Assembly (NCBI GenBank): GCA_964575025.1 | Contig: CAZNPV010000002.1 | Span: 67,446 to 131,445 of the forward strand | Length of the DNA: 64,000 nucleotides | Origin: JABMQB01 sp964575025 | GTDB lineage: Bacteria > Bacteroidota > Bacteroidia > Bacteroidales > Prolixibacteraceae | Direction: 5' to 3' | Part shown: positions 7,479-16,774 of the stretch, in pieces | How the letters are laid out: each line of letters starts with the position of its first letter | Numbering within the stretch: position 1 is the stretch's first letter | Position numbers and translations under genes: made by a program | The notes under the pieces: model-generated | Told to the model about the DNA's origin: nothing | Seen by the model: only the letters and a program-made list of their open reading frames with translations | Database searches by the model: none

Positions 7479-10376
7479 TTATTTTGGATTCTGAACGTCA
7501 GCTTTCTTGAATAATTCATCCTCTTCGGGGGATCCGTATGTACCGATCAGGTTTCGGTCTCCCCAGGCATTGTCAATCCGCCCTACAGGAGTCCAGAATT
7601 TATTTTCACACACCCAGGGCAGAGGATAAGCAGCCTGCTGTCTGCTGTAGGAATGGTTCCATTGATCTGCAGTAACATGCATGGCTGTATGGGGTGCATT
7701 AGTCAGCACGTTATCGGTTTTTTCAGCTCTGCCCTCTTTCACCTGTTTAATTTCTTCAAAAATCTGGTTCATGGTTTCTATGAACCGGTCCAGTTCCGCC
7801 AGGGATTCACTTTCAGTGGGTTCGACCATTAAGGTTCCATGAACCGGGAACGACAATGTAGGTGCGTGGTATCCGAAGTCCATCATTCTTTTGGCGATAT
7901 CGGTTTCTGTAATTCCGGTATCGTCTTTTAAATGTCGGCATTCAAGAATCATCTCATGTGCTACCCTGCCATTTTTACCGGTGTACAAGATGCCGCAGTT
8001 ATCTTTTAATGCTGAAGCAAGGTAATTGGCATTAAGAATGGCTATTTTTGAAGCTTGAGTGAGTCCTTCTGCCCCCATCATTTTGATGTAACCATAGGTA
8101 ATGGTCAGTATGGAGGCGCTTCCCCAGGGAGCAGCGGCTACCGCATGAATTCCCCTGTGTCCGTTATTCATGACCGGGTGCGAAGGTAGAAAGTCCACCA
8201 AATGGGCTGCAACGGCAATGGGACCTACTCCGGGACCCCCGCCTCCGTGAGGAATTGCAAAGGTTTTATGGAGGTTCAGGTGGCATACATCGGCCCCGAT
8301 GACCTTTGGGTTTGTCAACCCGACCTGTGCATTCATATTGGCACCATCCATGTATACCTGGCCTCCCTGTTGATGGATGATGTCACACATTTTTACAATG
8401 GAGGCCTCAAAGACACCATGTGTGGAAGGGTAGGTTACCATAAAAGCGGCAAGATGATCTTTATGGTCAGCTGCTTTTTTCCGCAGGTCTTCCATGTCGA
8501 TATTTCCTCCCGAATCGCAGGCCACCACTACTACTTTCATGCCAGCCATAGCGGCACTGGCGGGATTGGTACCATGGGCCGATGCAGGTATAAGAACAAC
8601 ATCGCGTTGAGGATTCCCTCTGCTTTTATGGTACTCCCGGATAACCATTAATCCTGTATATTCACCGGCAGCTCCCGAGTTAGGCATCAGGCTGACATCG
8701 GCCATGCCCGTTATTTCAGCAAGGTCCTGTCGCAAATCTTCCATCATGCTATGGTACCCCAGGGCCTGGTTCCCGGGAACAAAAGGATGGATTCCGTTGA
8801 ATTCAATCCAGCTTAAAGGAAACATCTCCGTAGCAGCATTTAATTTCATTGTGCAGGAACCCAGGGGAATCATGGAGTGTGTAAGAGAAATATCCTTATG
8901 TTCCAGCTTTTTGATATACCTGAGCATGTCTGTTTCAGACCGGTATTTCAAAAATACCTCCTGGGTCATAAAGTCTGAAGTACGCCTGAATGGTTGAGCA
9001 ACCGGAACTGTTTCCGGGTATTGTTTCACCGGCTCCCAGGGTTTATTGGCAGCCCTGGCAAATACTTCAATGATCCATTCCATGTCCTGCCGGTTCGTGG
9101 TTTCATCAATGCTGATTCCTACTTCGCCGTTCTGAAAATACCGGAAATTCATCTCCCGTTCAAGAGAAAACCGTTCAATATCTTTACGTTTTACCTGCTC
9201 AGGCAGGGCAAAACGGATGGTGTCAAAACAGGTATGGTTCAGTTGCCGGTAGCCGTATGTTGAAATTTTTTCAGAAAGAAAAACTGCAATGCTGTGTATT
9301 CTTTCGGCAATTTCAATAATTCCCTTTGCTCCGTGATATACTGCGTAGAATCCAGCCATGGTTGCCAGGAGAGCCTGAGCGGTACAGATATTTGATGTAG
9401 CCCTTTCCCTTTTGATATGTTGTTCGCGGGTTTGGAGGGCCATCCTGAGGGCTCTGTTCCCATGTACATCTTTGGTAATGCCAATAATCCTTCCGGGCAT
9501 ATTTCTTTTGTATTCCGCTTTGGAAGCAAAAAAAGCAGCGTGGGGGCCTCCATATCCCATAGGGATTCCAAACCGTTGGCTGCTGCCAAAGACAATATCA
9601 GCTCCCCATTCACCGGGGGGCGTCAGAATAGCTAGCGCAAGAAGATCTGCTGCTACAGCAACTTTAATCCCTTTTTCGTGGGCTTCTTCTATCAGTGATG
9701 CATAATCTGTTATTTCCCCTTCAGAGTTGGGGTATTGCACGATTGCACCAAAAACATCGGGTGTAAATTCAAAATCCTCCAGCCGTTGTATCTTTAATAC
9801 AATTCCCAGCGGAGTTGCCCTGGTTTTAAGCACATCCAGGGTCTGTGGCCACGTCTTTTCGTCAACCAGGAGGGTATGTACCCTGTTTTTGATCATTGCC
9901 CTGGAACGAAGTTCGTACATCATAGACATGGCTTCAGCTGCTGCTGTGGATTCATCCAGTAGGGAAGCGTTGGCTATTTCCATGCGTGTTAATTCACATA
10001 CCATGGTCTGAAAGATGAGCAATGCTTCAAGACGCCCCTGAGAAATTTCAGCCTGGTAAGGCGTATAGGAAGTATACCAGACAGGATTCTCAAGAACATT
10101 TCTGAGAATAACTGCCGGTGTTATGGTATCGTAATACCCCATGCCAATGTAGGTGTTGAAGACCTTGTTTTTCAGGGCAAGTTCACGAATCTTACGGTAG
10201 TATTTGCGCTCTGAGAGCCCTTTTTTCAGTTGCAGGGACTCTTTTAACCGGATGTTTCCCGGTACCGTTTGCTCTATTAATTCATCCAGGGTTGAAACAC
10301 CCAGTTTCTGAAGCATATGGCTTATCTCATATTCCCTCGGCCCTATATGGCGGTTTACAAATTGATCAATCGACAT
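7479..10376 (-). CDS. gcvP: Glycine dehydrogenase (decarboxylating), P protein of the glycine cleavage system
   Basis: The P protein decarboxylates glycine with pyridoxal phosphate and passes the aminomethyl group to lipoyl-H protein. At 965 residues this is the fused form, with both halves in one chain. The N-terminal half has MGYYDTITPAVILRNVLENP and YTPYQAEISQGRLEAL. The C-terminal half carries the PLP lysine in HLNLHKTFAIPHGGGGPG and GSCTMKLN. No gcvT or gcvH gene is in the window. A near-consensus TAATATTG lies 30-odd bases upstream. The gene starts a two-gene unit with ispE. Confidence 0.96.
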   Translation of the reverse strand: MSIDQFVNRHIGPREYEISHMLQKLGVSTLDELIEQTVPGNIRLKESLQLKKGLSERKYYRKIRELALKNKVFNTYIGMGYYDTITPAVILRNVLENPVWYTSYTPYQAEISQGRLEALLIFQTMVCELTRMEIANASLLDESTAAAEAMSMMYELRSRAMIKNRVHTLLVDEKTWPQTLDVLKTRATPLGIVLKIQRLEDFEFTPDVFGAIVQYPNSEGEITDYASLIEEAHEKGIKVAVAADLLALAILTPPGEWGADIVFGSSQRFGIPMGYGGPHAAFFASKAEYKRNMPGRIIGITKDVHGNRALRMALQTREQHIKRERATSNICTAQALLATMAGFYAVYHGAKGIIEIAERIHSIAVFLSEKISTYGYRQLNHTCFDTIRFALPEQVKRKDIERFSLEREMNFRYFQNGEVGISIDETTNRQDMEWIIEVFARAANKPWEPVKQYPETVPVAQPFRRTSDFMTQEVFLKYRSETDMLRYIKKLEHKDISLTHSMIPLGSCTMKLNAATEMFPLSWIEFNGIHPFVPGNQALGYHSMMEDLRQDLAEITGMADVSLMPNSGAAGEYTGLMVIREYHKSRGNPQRDVVLIPASAHGTNPASAAMAGMKVVVVACDSGGNIDMEDLRKKAADHKDHLAAFMVTYPSTHGVFEASIVKMCDIIHQQGGQVYMDGANMNAQVGLTNPKVIGADVCHLNLHKTFAIPHGGGGPGVGPIAVAAHLVDFLPSHPVMNNGHRGIHAVAAAPWGSASILTITYGYIKMMGAEGLTQASKIAILNANYLASALKDNCGILYTGKNGRVAHEMILECRHLKDDTGITETDIAKRMMDFGYHAPTLSFPVHGTLMVEPTESESLAELDRFIETMNQIFEEIKQVKEGRAEKTDNVLTNAPHTAMHVTADQWNHSYSRQQAAYPLPWVCENKFWTPVGRIDNAWGDRNLIGTYGSPEEDELFKKADVQNPK

Positions 10377-10457
10377 GTTCCTTTGTTAATTTTTTTGGTT
10401 GAGCAATATTAAGCGATGTTCGTTTTTTAAAAAATGATTTTAATCTGCAAATCACGA

Positions 10458-11096
10458 TCAGGTTAAAAAGGGATTGTGCTTTTTCTCGAACCCAATCGTT
10501 GTTTCAGGCCCGTGTCCGCAGTAAACCACCGTATCATCGGGCAAGGTAAAAAGTTTTGTTTTTATAGCGCTGATCAGGGTGTTGTAATCACCTCCCGGTA
10601 AATCAGTACGGCCAATGCCTCCGTAAAAAAGAACATCACCCCCGATCAGGACTCCCTCGTTTTCTTCGTACAGCACAATGTGTCCGGGTGAGTGTCCCGG
10701 CACATGAATAATCCTGAATTCGGTATGGCCAAACGTTACCGTATCTTTTTCTGACAAAAAGGTGTCAGGAGGCCTTACCGGTTTCATCTCAAATCCAAAC
10801 AGGGATGCCTGGTCCACTACCTTTTCCACCCAGAACAATTCATCAGGGTGAGCTGCAAATTCCACATTGTATTTGTTTCGCATATACTCGATTCCCATCA
10901 TGTGGTCGAAATGGCAATGGGTGTTTACCAGTTTTTTAAGTGAAAGCCCGTGGTGTTTTATGTAATGATCTGCTTCCTTTTCCTCTTCAGGGGAGTAAAA
11001 TCCGGCATCCACCAGGATGCATTCTTTTGTGTGATCATAAAGCAAAAAAGTATTTTCCTGAACAGGATTAACAACGAATTTTTTTATTTCAGGCAT
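10458..11096 (-). CDS. MBL-fold metallo-hydrolase (glyoxalase II-like)
   Basis: A compact metallo-beta-lactamase-fold hydrolase of 212 residues. The zinc site is visible as THCHFDH at residues 59-65, followed by VPGHSPGHIVL, GGDVLFYGGIGRTDLPGG and YCGHGPETTIG. This arrangement is typical of the YcbL/GloB-like group, which acts on thioesters such as S-lactoylglutathione, but it lacks the C-terminal substrate domain of true GloB, so the substrate is open. It begins 2 nt after the pcm stop codon and is surely in the same operon. Confidence 0.85.
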   Translation of the reverse strand: MPEIKKFVVNPVQENTFLLYDHTKECILVDAGFYSPEEEKEADHYIKHHGLSLKKLVNTHCHFDHMMGIEYMRNKYNVEFAAHPDELFWVEKVVDQASLFGFEMKPVRPPDTFLSEKDTVTFGHTEFRIIHVPGHSPGHIVLYEENEGVLIGGDVLFYGGIGRTDLPGGDYNTLISAIKTKLFTLPDDTVVYCGHGPETTIGFEKKHNPFLT

Positions 11097-11098
11097 AT

Positions 11099-11746
11099 TT
11101 AGCGGTTTGAAGTTCCTTTTAACAGGGGAACGAAAACAAAGCTTCCAAATTTCTCTGTTTTGAATTCATTTTCATCCAACCGGGTGATCAAACACATGTC
11201 CTGTCGATTGGGTTTACCTACGGGAACGACCATTTTTCCTTCGGTTTTCAGTTGTTTTTTTAACGCGTCCGGAACAGAGGGAGCAGCTGCTGTTACCAGT
11301 ATTTTATCAAACGGTCCATAGGTTGACAATCCGTTATACCCGTCACCAAAGAAAAATTTAGGATTATAGCCTATCTGAGGAAGGAAGTCACGGGCTTTCA
11401 GATAAAGTTCTTTAAGGCGTTCGATGGTATAGACAATGGCTCCCATTTCGCATAGGATGGCTGCCTGATAACCCGACCCGGTTCCAACTTCCAGTACTTT
11501 GTCAAACTTTTGAATCTCAAGCAATTGGGTCTGAAATGCTACGGTATAGGGCTGGGAGATGGTTTGCCCGCCTTCAATGGGGAATGCCTGGTCTTTATAG
11601 GCAAAATGATCAAAAGAACTCTCCATAAACAGATGACGTGGAACTTTGCCCACTGCATCCAGTACATTCCGGTCTTTTATCCCCTTCAGCTTCAATCCTT
11701 CCATTAATCTTCTCCGTAACCCCTGATGCCGTATTGTGTCGTCCAT
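11099..11746 (-). CDS. pcm: Protein-L-isoaspartate O-methyltransferase
   Basis: Pcm methylates L-isoaspartyl residues in aged proteins, the first step of their repair. The 215-residue sequence shows the family's PRHLFMESSFDHFAYKDQAFPIE segment near residues 35-57, GGQTISQPYTVA, and the SAM-binding motif VLEVGTGSGYQAAIL near residues 79-93. Length is normal. A TATTTTTG -7 element lies 19-26 nt upstream. It is the first gene of a two-gene operon with the MBL hydrolase and is divergent from the Gfo/Idh-like gene. Confidence 0.92.
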   Translation of the reverse strand: MDDTIRHQGLRRRLMEGLKLKGIKDRNVLDAVGKVPRHLFMESSFDHFAYKDQAFPIEGGQTISQPYTVAFQTQLLEIQKFDKVLEVGTGSGYQAAILCEMGAIVYTIERLKELYLKARDFLPQIGYNPKFFFGDGYNGLSTYGPFDKILVTAAAPSVPDALKKQLKTEGKMVVPVGKPNRQDMCLITRLDENEFKTEKFGSFVFVPLLKGTSNR

Positions 11747-11764
11747 TTTTGTTTTATGTTCTTA

Positions 11765-11772
11765 CAAAAATA
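11765..11772 (-). promoter_or_regulatory. -7 promoter element of pcm (TATTTTTG)
   Basis: An exact TAnnTTTG match on the minus strand. Transcription would start near 11758, twelve bases before the ATG. Confidence 0.45.
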
Positions 11773-11873
11773 GGGGAAAAAGAAATGCAGACCATCACAT
11801 GGCTGGGTTCAATATTAACAAATAACGTTAATAAGTTCCTGAAAAGAGAGCGTTCTTAAGCTTTCAATTTATT

Positions 11874-11881
11874 TACTTTTG
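11874..11881 (+). promoter_or_regulatory. -7 promoter element TACTTTTG four bases before an ATG
   Basis: An exact TAnnTTTG match ending at 11881, with the ATG at 11886. The predicted transcription start coincides with the start codon, so the mRNA should be leaderless or nearly so. Confidence 0.5.
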
Positions 11882-11885
11882 GAAT

Positions 11886-12752
11886 ATGTTGAACATTGGA
11901 TTGATAGGAAACATTGCTGCCATCGAAAAACAGGCAGAAAGATTAAAAAAATACCCGGATCTGAGGATTCAGGGAAAAGCTTCTGCCGGAACAAAAGACG
12001 GGCATTCGGAATATGATTTTTCCATCCCTGAATACAACCGTGTTGAATTAATTGAGCGCTGCGATGCTTTGATCCTTGAAGATTCAGCTCATGTTCCCTA
12101 TTCGTTACTCATTGATGCAATAAAAAGAAACAAGCATATTTTTTTCTCAGGCTATCCCGATTTTACCGAAATCCAATGCCAGGAACTCATAAAGCTGATT
12201 GAAGAAGCCGGAACCGTCGTCCAGATAACAAATCCCCTGTTTTACAACTCTTCAGTCCAATGGGTGGTGCATAATACATCCACCCCCTTTTATCTGAGCG
12301 TTGAGGTAACCAGACCCTGCTCCCGTTTTACCAACAAGGTTCTTTGGGATATACTCTTCCTGGTCACTAAAATGGGCCAGACTCTCCCCAAAAAAATGAA
12401 AATCTTTAATGCCGAGCATAAAGAAAAGGATTACCACTTCATAAATATCCGCAACGATTATTCCGATTCATCGGTGCTTGACCTGAACCTGACATTGGAA
12501 GAAAAGAATGAAAAGTATCAGTTTAGGGTGATTTCAGAAAAAAATTATTTTGATGTGAACCTGATAACCCACCAGATTACGGGTAAAAAAAGAGCGATTC
12601 ATACAAAAAAGCCGGAGATTGTAAAAGAGTATGAATCTTTTTTTAAAGCCATTATTAAAAAGCAACTTCCTTTGACCGGGATCAGCGAATATGCGGATGT
12701 TTTAAAAATTGTTGAAGAGATAAACGGAAAAATATCTCTGCCTTCCCAGTGA
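11886..12752 (+). CDS. Gfo/Idh/MocA-like oxidoreductase-family protein
   Basis: This 288-residue protein opens with a Rossmann-type strand and turn, MLNIGLIGNI, then shows the helix-strand pattern of the Gfo/Idh/MocA N-terminal domain, including CDALILEDSAHVPYSLLIDAIKRNKHIFFSGYP in place of the usual D-x-V-x-I-x-T-P segment. The dinucleotide loop GLIGNI is not a strict GxGxxG, and the canonical EKP lysine is missing, so catalysis on a sugar is doubtful; a diverged or sensory member is possible. The start at 11886 is fixed by the Rossmann strand and lies four bases after a -7 element. The next gene, a sugar-phosphate transferase, is 105 nt downstream. Confidence 0.6.
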   Translation: MLNIGLIGNIAAIEKQAERLKKYPDLRIQGKASAGTKDGHSEYDFSIPEYNRVELIERCDALILEDSAHVPYSLLIDAIKRNKHIFFSGYPDFTEIQCQELIKLIEEAGTVVQITNPLFYNSSVQWVVHNTSTPFYLSVEVTRPCSRFTNKVLWDILFLVTKMGQTLPKKMKIFNAEHKEKDYHFINIRNDYSDSSVLDLNLTLEEKNEKYQFRVISEKNYFDVNLITHQITGKKRAIHTKKPEIVKEYESFFKAIIKKQLPLTGISEYADVLKIVEEINGKISLPSQ

Positions 12753-12857
12753 TTTTTCTCTGAAAAAAAGTCATTTCCGGCAATAAAAAAACCGGACTTC
12801 CGTTCAACTTATATCTGGTAGGAAATCAGATTGCTTGACTAAGTTTAACCGAACGAT

Positions 12858-14282
12858 ATGAATAAGACAAGGCAGGTTGCCCGGTATGTGATTTTTGATT
12901 TTCTCGCTGCCGCAATAAGCTGGGCGATTTTTTTTATCTACAGGAAAAAAGTGGTAGAGCCTCAGTTTTTTGGTACCGAGGTTCCTGTCGATCTTACAAC
13001 TCAATTTTACCTGGGCATAATCCTTATCCCTGCATGTTGGGTTCTTTTTTACTATATAACCGGTTTTTATCAGAATATTTACAGAAGGTCCCGGTTGATT
13101 GAGCTGGGGCAAACCCTTATGACTTCCATTGTCGGGGTGGTCGTGATTTTCTTTGTTTTTCTGCTGGATGATTTAATAGAGTCTTATAAAAACTATTACC
13201 ACCTTTTTTTCACCTTGTTGGCAATTCATTTTGTGCTTACCTATTTGGTCAGGCTGATCCAGACCACACGGACCATCCGTAAAATTCATAAACGGCAGTT
13301 CGGATTTAATACCCTATTGGTTGGAAGCAATGAAAAAGCAGTGGAAATCTATAAGGAAATGACAACCATGGAGCGCACACCGGGAAACCGGTTTGTAGGA
13401 TTTGTACGGGTTGAGAATAACGATGACTCCCTTCTTGGGCAATATATACCAAAACTGGGAGAAGTTAAGGACATTGAACAGATTATTGAAAAAAACGACA
13501 TTAAAGAGATTGTTATTGCAATCGAGACTACCGAACACAAGCGGTTAAGCGAAATTCTGACTATTGTTGAGAACCGGCAGATAACCATATGGGGGATTCC
13601 TGATTTATATGATTTTCTTTCAGGTTCAGTGAAGATCAATACCATCTACAGCGTTCCGTTGATTAAGATTTCCAACGGACTGATGCCTGGCTGGCAGGAA
13701 AATACCAAACGCCTGCTGGATGTTTTTTTGTCGGTGGTTGCCCTGGTTCTTTTCTCGCCGGTTTTTATTGTTCTTTCCCTTATCATAAAAGCTACCTCCA
13801 GGGGGCCGGTCTTCTATTCACAGGAGCGGATCGGGAGGTTCGGAAAACCCTTTATCATCTATAAGTTCCGGAGTATGATTGTCGACGCAGAACCCAACGG
13901 GCCGGCTTTGTCAGATAATGAAGATGAACGGATTACACCGGTTGGGAATTTTATGCGTAGGACACATCTGGATGAAATTCCACAGTTTTATAATGTATTT
14001 AAAGGGGATATGTCATTGGTCGGGCCGCGTCCGGAGAGAAAATACTATATCGAAAAGATCGTTAAAAAGGCACCTTATTATACCCACCTGCATAAGTTGC
14101 GTCCGGGAATAACATCGTGGGGGCAGGTGAAGTATGGATATGCCTCCAATCTGGATGAAATGATTGAAAGACTCCCATACGACATGGTTTACCTTAAAAA
14201 TATTTCCCTCTACGTCGATCTGAAGATTCTGATTTACACACTGATCATTTGCTTCAAAGGAAAAGCAGGCAAGCAAGCATAG
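12858..14282 (+). CDS. Polyprenyl-phosphate sugar-1-phosphate transferase (WcaJ/WbaP-like)
   Basis: The enzyme transfers a sugar-1-phosphate to undecaprenyl phosphate, the first membrane step of exopolysaccharide or O-antigen synthesis. The 474-residue protein has four or five N-terminal membrane segments (about residues 10-130), a CoA-binding-like middle domain beginning near FNTLLVGSNEKAVEI, a further membrane hairpin in KRLLDVFLSVVALVLFSPVF, and the catalytic C-terminal domain with GPVFYSQERIGRFGKPF, YKFRSM, DEIPQFYNVFKGDMSLVGPRPE and RPGITSWGQV. No other polysaccharide genes are next to it, so the product sugar cannot be inferred. Confidence 0.9.
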   Translation: MNKTRQVARYVIFDFLAAAISWAIFFIYRKKVVEPQFFGTEVPVDLTTQFYLGIILIPACWVLFYYITGFYQNIYRRSRLIELGQTLMTSIVGVVVIFFVFLLDDLIESYKNYYHLFFTLLAIHFVLTYLVRLIQTTRTIRKIHKRQFGFNTLLVGSNEKAVEIYKEMTTMERTPGNRFVGFVRVENNDDSLLGQYIPKLGEVKDIEQIIEKNDIKEIVIAIETTEHKRLSEILTIVENRQITIWGIPDLYDFLSGSVKINTIYSVPLIKISNGLMPGWQENTKRLLDVFLSVVALVLFSPVFIVLSLIIKATSRGPVFYSQERIGRFGKPFIIYKFRSMIVDAEPNGPALSDNEDERITPVGNFMRRTHLDEIPQFYNVFKGDMSLVGPRPERKYYIEKIVKKAPYYTHLHKLRPGITSWGQVKYGYASNLDEMIERLPYDMVYLKNISLYVDLKILIYTLIICFKGKAGKQA

Positions 14283-14302
14283 ATCCCGAACGTGGATAGC
14301 CT

Positions 14303-14866
14303 TTATCCTTGCAATGGGAATTGCTGAAGTATTTTATACACCGGACCCCGGGAGTTCAGAATGCTTTCAAAGAGGATGATTTTTTTAACCCGGACCTGTT
14401 GATAAAAGGTTCTTTCAGGATCTGATAGGAGAGAATAAAAAGCCTGCTTGTCTTGAATATGTTTTATCCGCCCCAGGGTAAGGTGAGCCCTGAATGCTCT
14501 TTCTTCTTTTGTAAACCCCAGGGCCGAAAGCCCTTCTTCTATCTGTTGGCTTACTGTTTGTAATGTTTCGTTTGGATCCACATTCACAACAAGGACTTTC
14601 GGATGATTCCGGGAACCCAGGTATCCGGTCCCTGTAAGATTCAATGTAAAAGGTTTGTGTTTCGTGCAGATGGCAGAAAGAATCTCTGTAAGCTTCATGA
14701 ATTTGCTGGCTTTGGTCTTCCCCAGGAATTTCAACGTAAAGTGAAAATTGGTTATATCTACCCACTTGATCTGTTCATCGCTCAGGCTTTGCTTTATTTC
14801 ACCAAAGAAACCGGCAAACTCCGGAGAGGGATCCATTTTTATTGCAACAAACAATCGTTTCTCCAT
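14303..14866 (-). CDS. thpR: RNA 2',3'-cyclic phosphodiesterase ThpR (2H family)
   Basis: A 2H-phosphoesterase of 187 residues from the ATG at 14866; the protein then begins MEKRLFVAIKM, the usual family start, so the eight extra upstream codons were discarded. The two catalytic HxT motifs are visible, HFT at 42-44 and HLT at 128-130. Members hydrolyse 2',3'-cyclic phosphate ends of RNA. It follows the DUF4294 gene by 26 nt on the same strand and converges with the sugar transferase gene. Confidence 0.88.
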   Translation of the reverse strand: MEKRLFVAIKMDPSPEFAGFFGEIKQSLSDEQIKWVDITNFHFTLKFLGKTKASKFMKLTEILSAICTKHKPFTLNLTGTGYLGSRNHPKVLVVNVDPNETLQTVSQQIEEGLSALGFTKEERAFRAHLTLGRIKHIQDKQAFYSLLSDPERTFYQQVRVKKIILFESILNSRGPVYKILQQFPLQG

Positions 14867-14892
14867 GAAACGTAATCTTTGAAAATTCAAGG

Positions 14893-15477
14893 TTAAAACT
14901 GACCGGTTTCAATCATTCTTATTACTTCCTCGATAATCCGGTCTTCGCCTTCGGGATCATATTCTGATTTCAGATCATTTTGAAACAGACGGGCAATCGT
15001 TTGCCAGAAGAAGGCAGAGAAATTGCCTCTGAAATCCTGGATCAGTGAATAGGAGGTCCGGTTGGTTTCTCTGTCAATCAGCTTAATTAACAGCCTTCCT
15101 TCCGAGAGGGTAAATTTTTTAAGATCATCTTTATACTCTTTCAGAAGTTGCTGCTCAATTTCTTTCATCATCTGTCTTTGTTCCCTGCGGCTTTCCAGTT
15201 TTATATATTCCGGCTCATACGCTTTTAACAGTTCGTTGGCCCGCTGGGCATAAGGATACACTTTTTTAATTTTATAGATGGTTCGCCAGAATTTTCGCTG
15301 CTGGCGTTTAGACATACTGTTCATCCCCGGGTAAACCCATATTTCCTTCAATCTTTTTTCGATGATCGTATCCCCGTTTTCAATCCGTCCGATCCAACGA
15401 TCTGTTTTATCCTCCTGTGCTACTGACAACGCGGGTAAAGCAAAAAGTAATGCTATGGTTAATATAAATGGTTTCAC
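14893..15477 (-). CDS. DUF4294 family exported protein
   Basis: A 194-residue protein with a signal peptide (MKPFILTIALLFALPALSVAQ). The mature part contains IWVYPGMNSMSKRQQRKFWRTIYKIKKVYPYAQRANELL and a basic, charged helical stretch followed by FTLSEGRLLIKLIDRETNRTSY, the pattern of the Bacteroidota family DUF4294. No catalytic site is evident and no function is known to me. It lies upstream of thpR on the same strand. Confidence 0.8.
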   Translation of the reverse strand: MKPFILTIALLFALPALSVAQEDKTDRWIGRIENGDTIIEKRLKEIWVYPGMNSMSKRQQRKFWRTIYKIKKVYPYAQRANELLKAYEPEYIKLESRREQRQMMKEIEQQLLKEYKDDLKKFTLSEGRLLIKLIDRETNRTSYSLIQDFRGNFSAFFWQTIARLFQNDLKSEYDPEGEDRIIEEVIRMIETGQF

Positions 15478-15545
15478 TTTTCTATTTTCCGGTCATAAAA
15501 GTACAACGATTAATTTTGAATTCAATTATAGTGCCAATAAGTTTA

Positions 15546-15553
15546 TATCTTTG
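15546..15553 (+). promoter_or_regulatory. -7 promoter element TATCTTTG, about 160 nt before the TrmH-type gene
   Basis: A perfect TAnnTTTG match; predicted transcription start near 15560. This gives a leader of about 150 nt, which contains a 19-codon ATG frame at 15576-15635. Confidence 0.45.
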
Positions 15554-15711
15554 TTTTGTTTCTGTGACATTATCCATGGCAGAGGATTTGAAACACAAGC
15601 GGATGGTTCCTGTGCCAGGCATCCATTATGTGTAGCCCTCTTCATATTTTCGTTTCTCAAAAGGTTCAGGATGAAACAGGCAGGAAGATGTGAACTGGTA
15701 AGAATATCCGA

Positions 15712-16242
15712 ATGAGAAAACGTAAAAACTGTGAGCTGGAACGGTTATCAGCTGAAGAATTTAAAAAAGCTTCCAAGACCCCCCTTGTGGTTGTTCTCGA
15801 TAATGTGAGAAGCTGCAATAACATTGGATCAGTATTCCGGACCTGTGATGCGTTGCGGATTGAGGGAATCTATCTGTGCGGAATAACCGCAACACCTCCA
15901 AACAAGGAGATTCACAAAACAGCCCTTGATGCAGAAAAATCTGTTTCGTGGTTCTATGTGGAAAAAACAGAGCAGGTTGTTGAGAAGCTGAAGGAGGAAG
16001 GATACCTGGTTTATGCTGTTGAACAGGTGGAAAACAGCATCTTACTGTCCGATTTTTATCCTCAGAAAGAAAAAAAAATGGCGGTTGTTTTTGGCAACGA
16101 AGTGAAGGGCGTAAAACAAACGGTAGTTAATCTGTGCCATGGAAGCATTGAAATTCCCCAGTTTGGGACCAAGCATTCGTTGAACATTTCTGTAAGTGCA
16201 GGGATTGTTTTATGGGATTTGTATAACAAAATAACCGGATAA
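15712..16242 (+). CDS. SpoU/TrmH-family RNA 2'-O-methyltransferase
   Basis: A SPOUT-class methyltransferase of 176 residues. Motif 1 is VVLDNVRSCNNIGSVFRTCDA (N and R of the active site), motif 2 is VVFGNEVKGV, and motif 3 is IEIPQFGTKHSLNISVSAGIVLW, which forms the trefoil knot that binds SAM. It lacks the N-terminal substrate domain of RlmB, so it is a short TrmH- or TrmL-like form; the target RNA cannot be assigned. The ATG at 15712 overlaps the stop of another frame, and no SD is visible. A strong bidirectional terminator begins at its stop. Confidence 0.85.
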   Translation: MRKRKNCELERLSAEEFKKASKTPLVVVLDNVRSCNNIGSVFRTCDALRIEGIYLCGITATPPNKEIHKTALDAEKSVSWFYVEKTEQVVEKLKEEGYLVYAVEQVENSILLSDFYPQKEKKMAVVFGNEVKGVKQTVVNLCHGSIEIPQFGTKHSLNISVSAGIVLWDLYNKITG

Positions 16243-16280
16243 AAAAGAAGCCCGGGGTGTAAAGTCCCGGGCTTCTTTTT
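16241..16280. terminator. Bidirectional rho-independent terminator
   Basis: A perfect 15-bp stem (AAAAAGAAGCCCGGG pairing with its reverse complement at 16266-16280; ten-base loop) sits between the convergent TrmH-type gene and the ExbD gene. A and T tracts on the two sides let it work in both directions. Confidence 0.9.
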
Positions 16281-16302
16281 ATGTGAAGATGAAATAATTT
16301 GA

Positions 16303-16773
16303 CTATCGTTCGGCTTTTTTGCGGGCGGAATAGTTGATGTGGAGAGCTGCCATTTTTCGCAACTCCTGCTTCAGGTCCATGACAATGCCCATTTTTGTGA
16401 ACTCATCCACTTTCAGGGAGGTGATCATCATGGGTCTTTCCGCTTCATCCCTTGCTTCGCGTTCTGAAGTGATGTAATCCGGGATGTCCCTGAGTGTGGC
16501 AAATTGGTCGTTCAGCTGAATCCGGGGTTCATTGCCGAAGACATTCTGATATTGCTGATGGGGAGTTCCAATGTAAATGTAACTTACAAGGGACTTTTTT
16601 TCCAGTTTGCTTAACTCAGTAGCCTGCGGCAACGTCACTTTAACCATCAGGGTTACCTCACGCATGGTTGTACTAACCATAAAAAAGAACAACAGCATAA
16701 AAACAATGTCCGGAAGGGATGCTGTTGAAATCGGAGGTAATTCTTTGCTGCTACTTTTTTTAAATTTACTCAT
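16303..16773 (-). CDS. ExbD/TolR-type biopolymer transport protein, second copy
   Basis: A 156-residue inner-membrane protein with one membrane span at the N-terminus (LPDIVFMLLFFFMVSTTM). The Asp in SLPDIVF is the proton-relay residue of ExbD/TolR. The periplasmic part follows. It is the last gene of the exbB-(membrane protein)-exbD-exbD unit and starts 1 nt after the stop of the first exbD. With ExbB it would couple the proton gradient to TonB-dependent transport or a Tol-like function. Confidence 0.9.
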   Translation of the reverse strand: MSKFKKSSSKELPPISTASLPDIVFMLLFFFMVSTTMREVTLMVKVTLPQATELSKLEKKSLVSYIYIGTPHQQYQNVFGNEPRIQLNDQFATLRDIPDYITSEREARDEAERPMMITSLKVDEFTKMGIVMDLKQELRKMAALHINYSARKKAER

Positions 16774-16774
16774 A

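Noticed and set aside
8202..8651. Plus-strand frame of 149 codons inside gcvP
   Set aside because: Shadow of the gcvP frame; no known domain.
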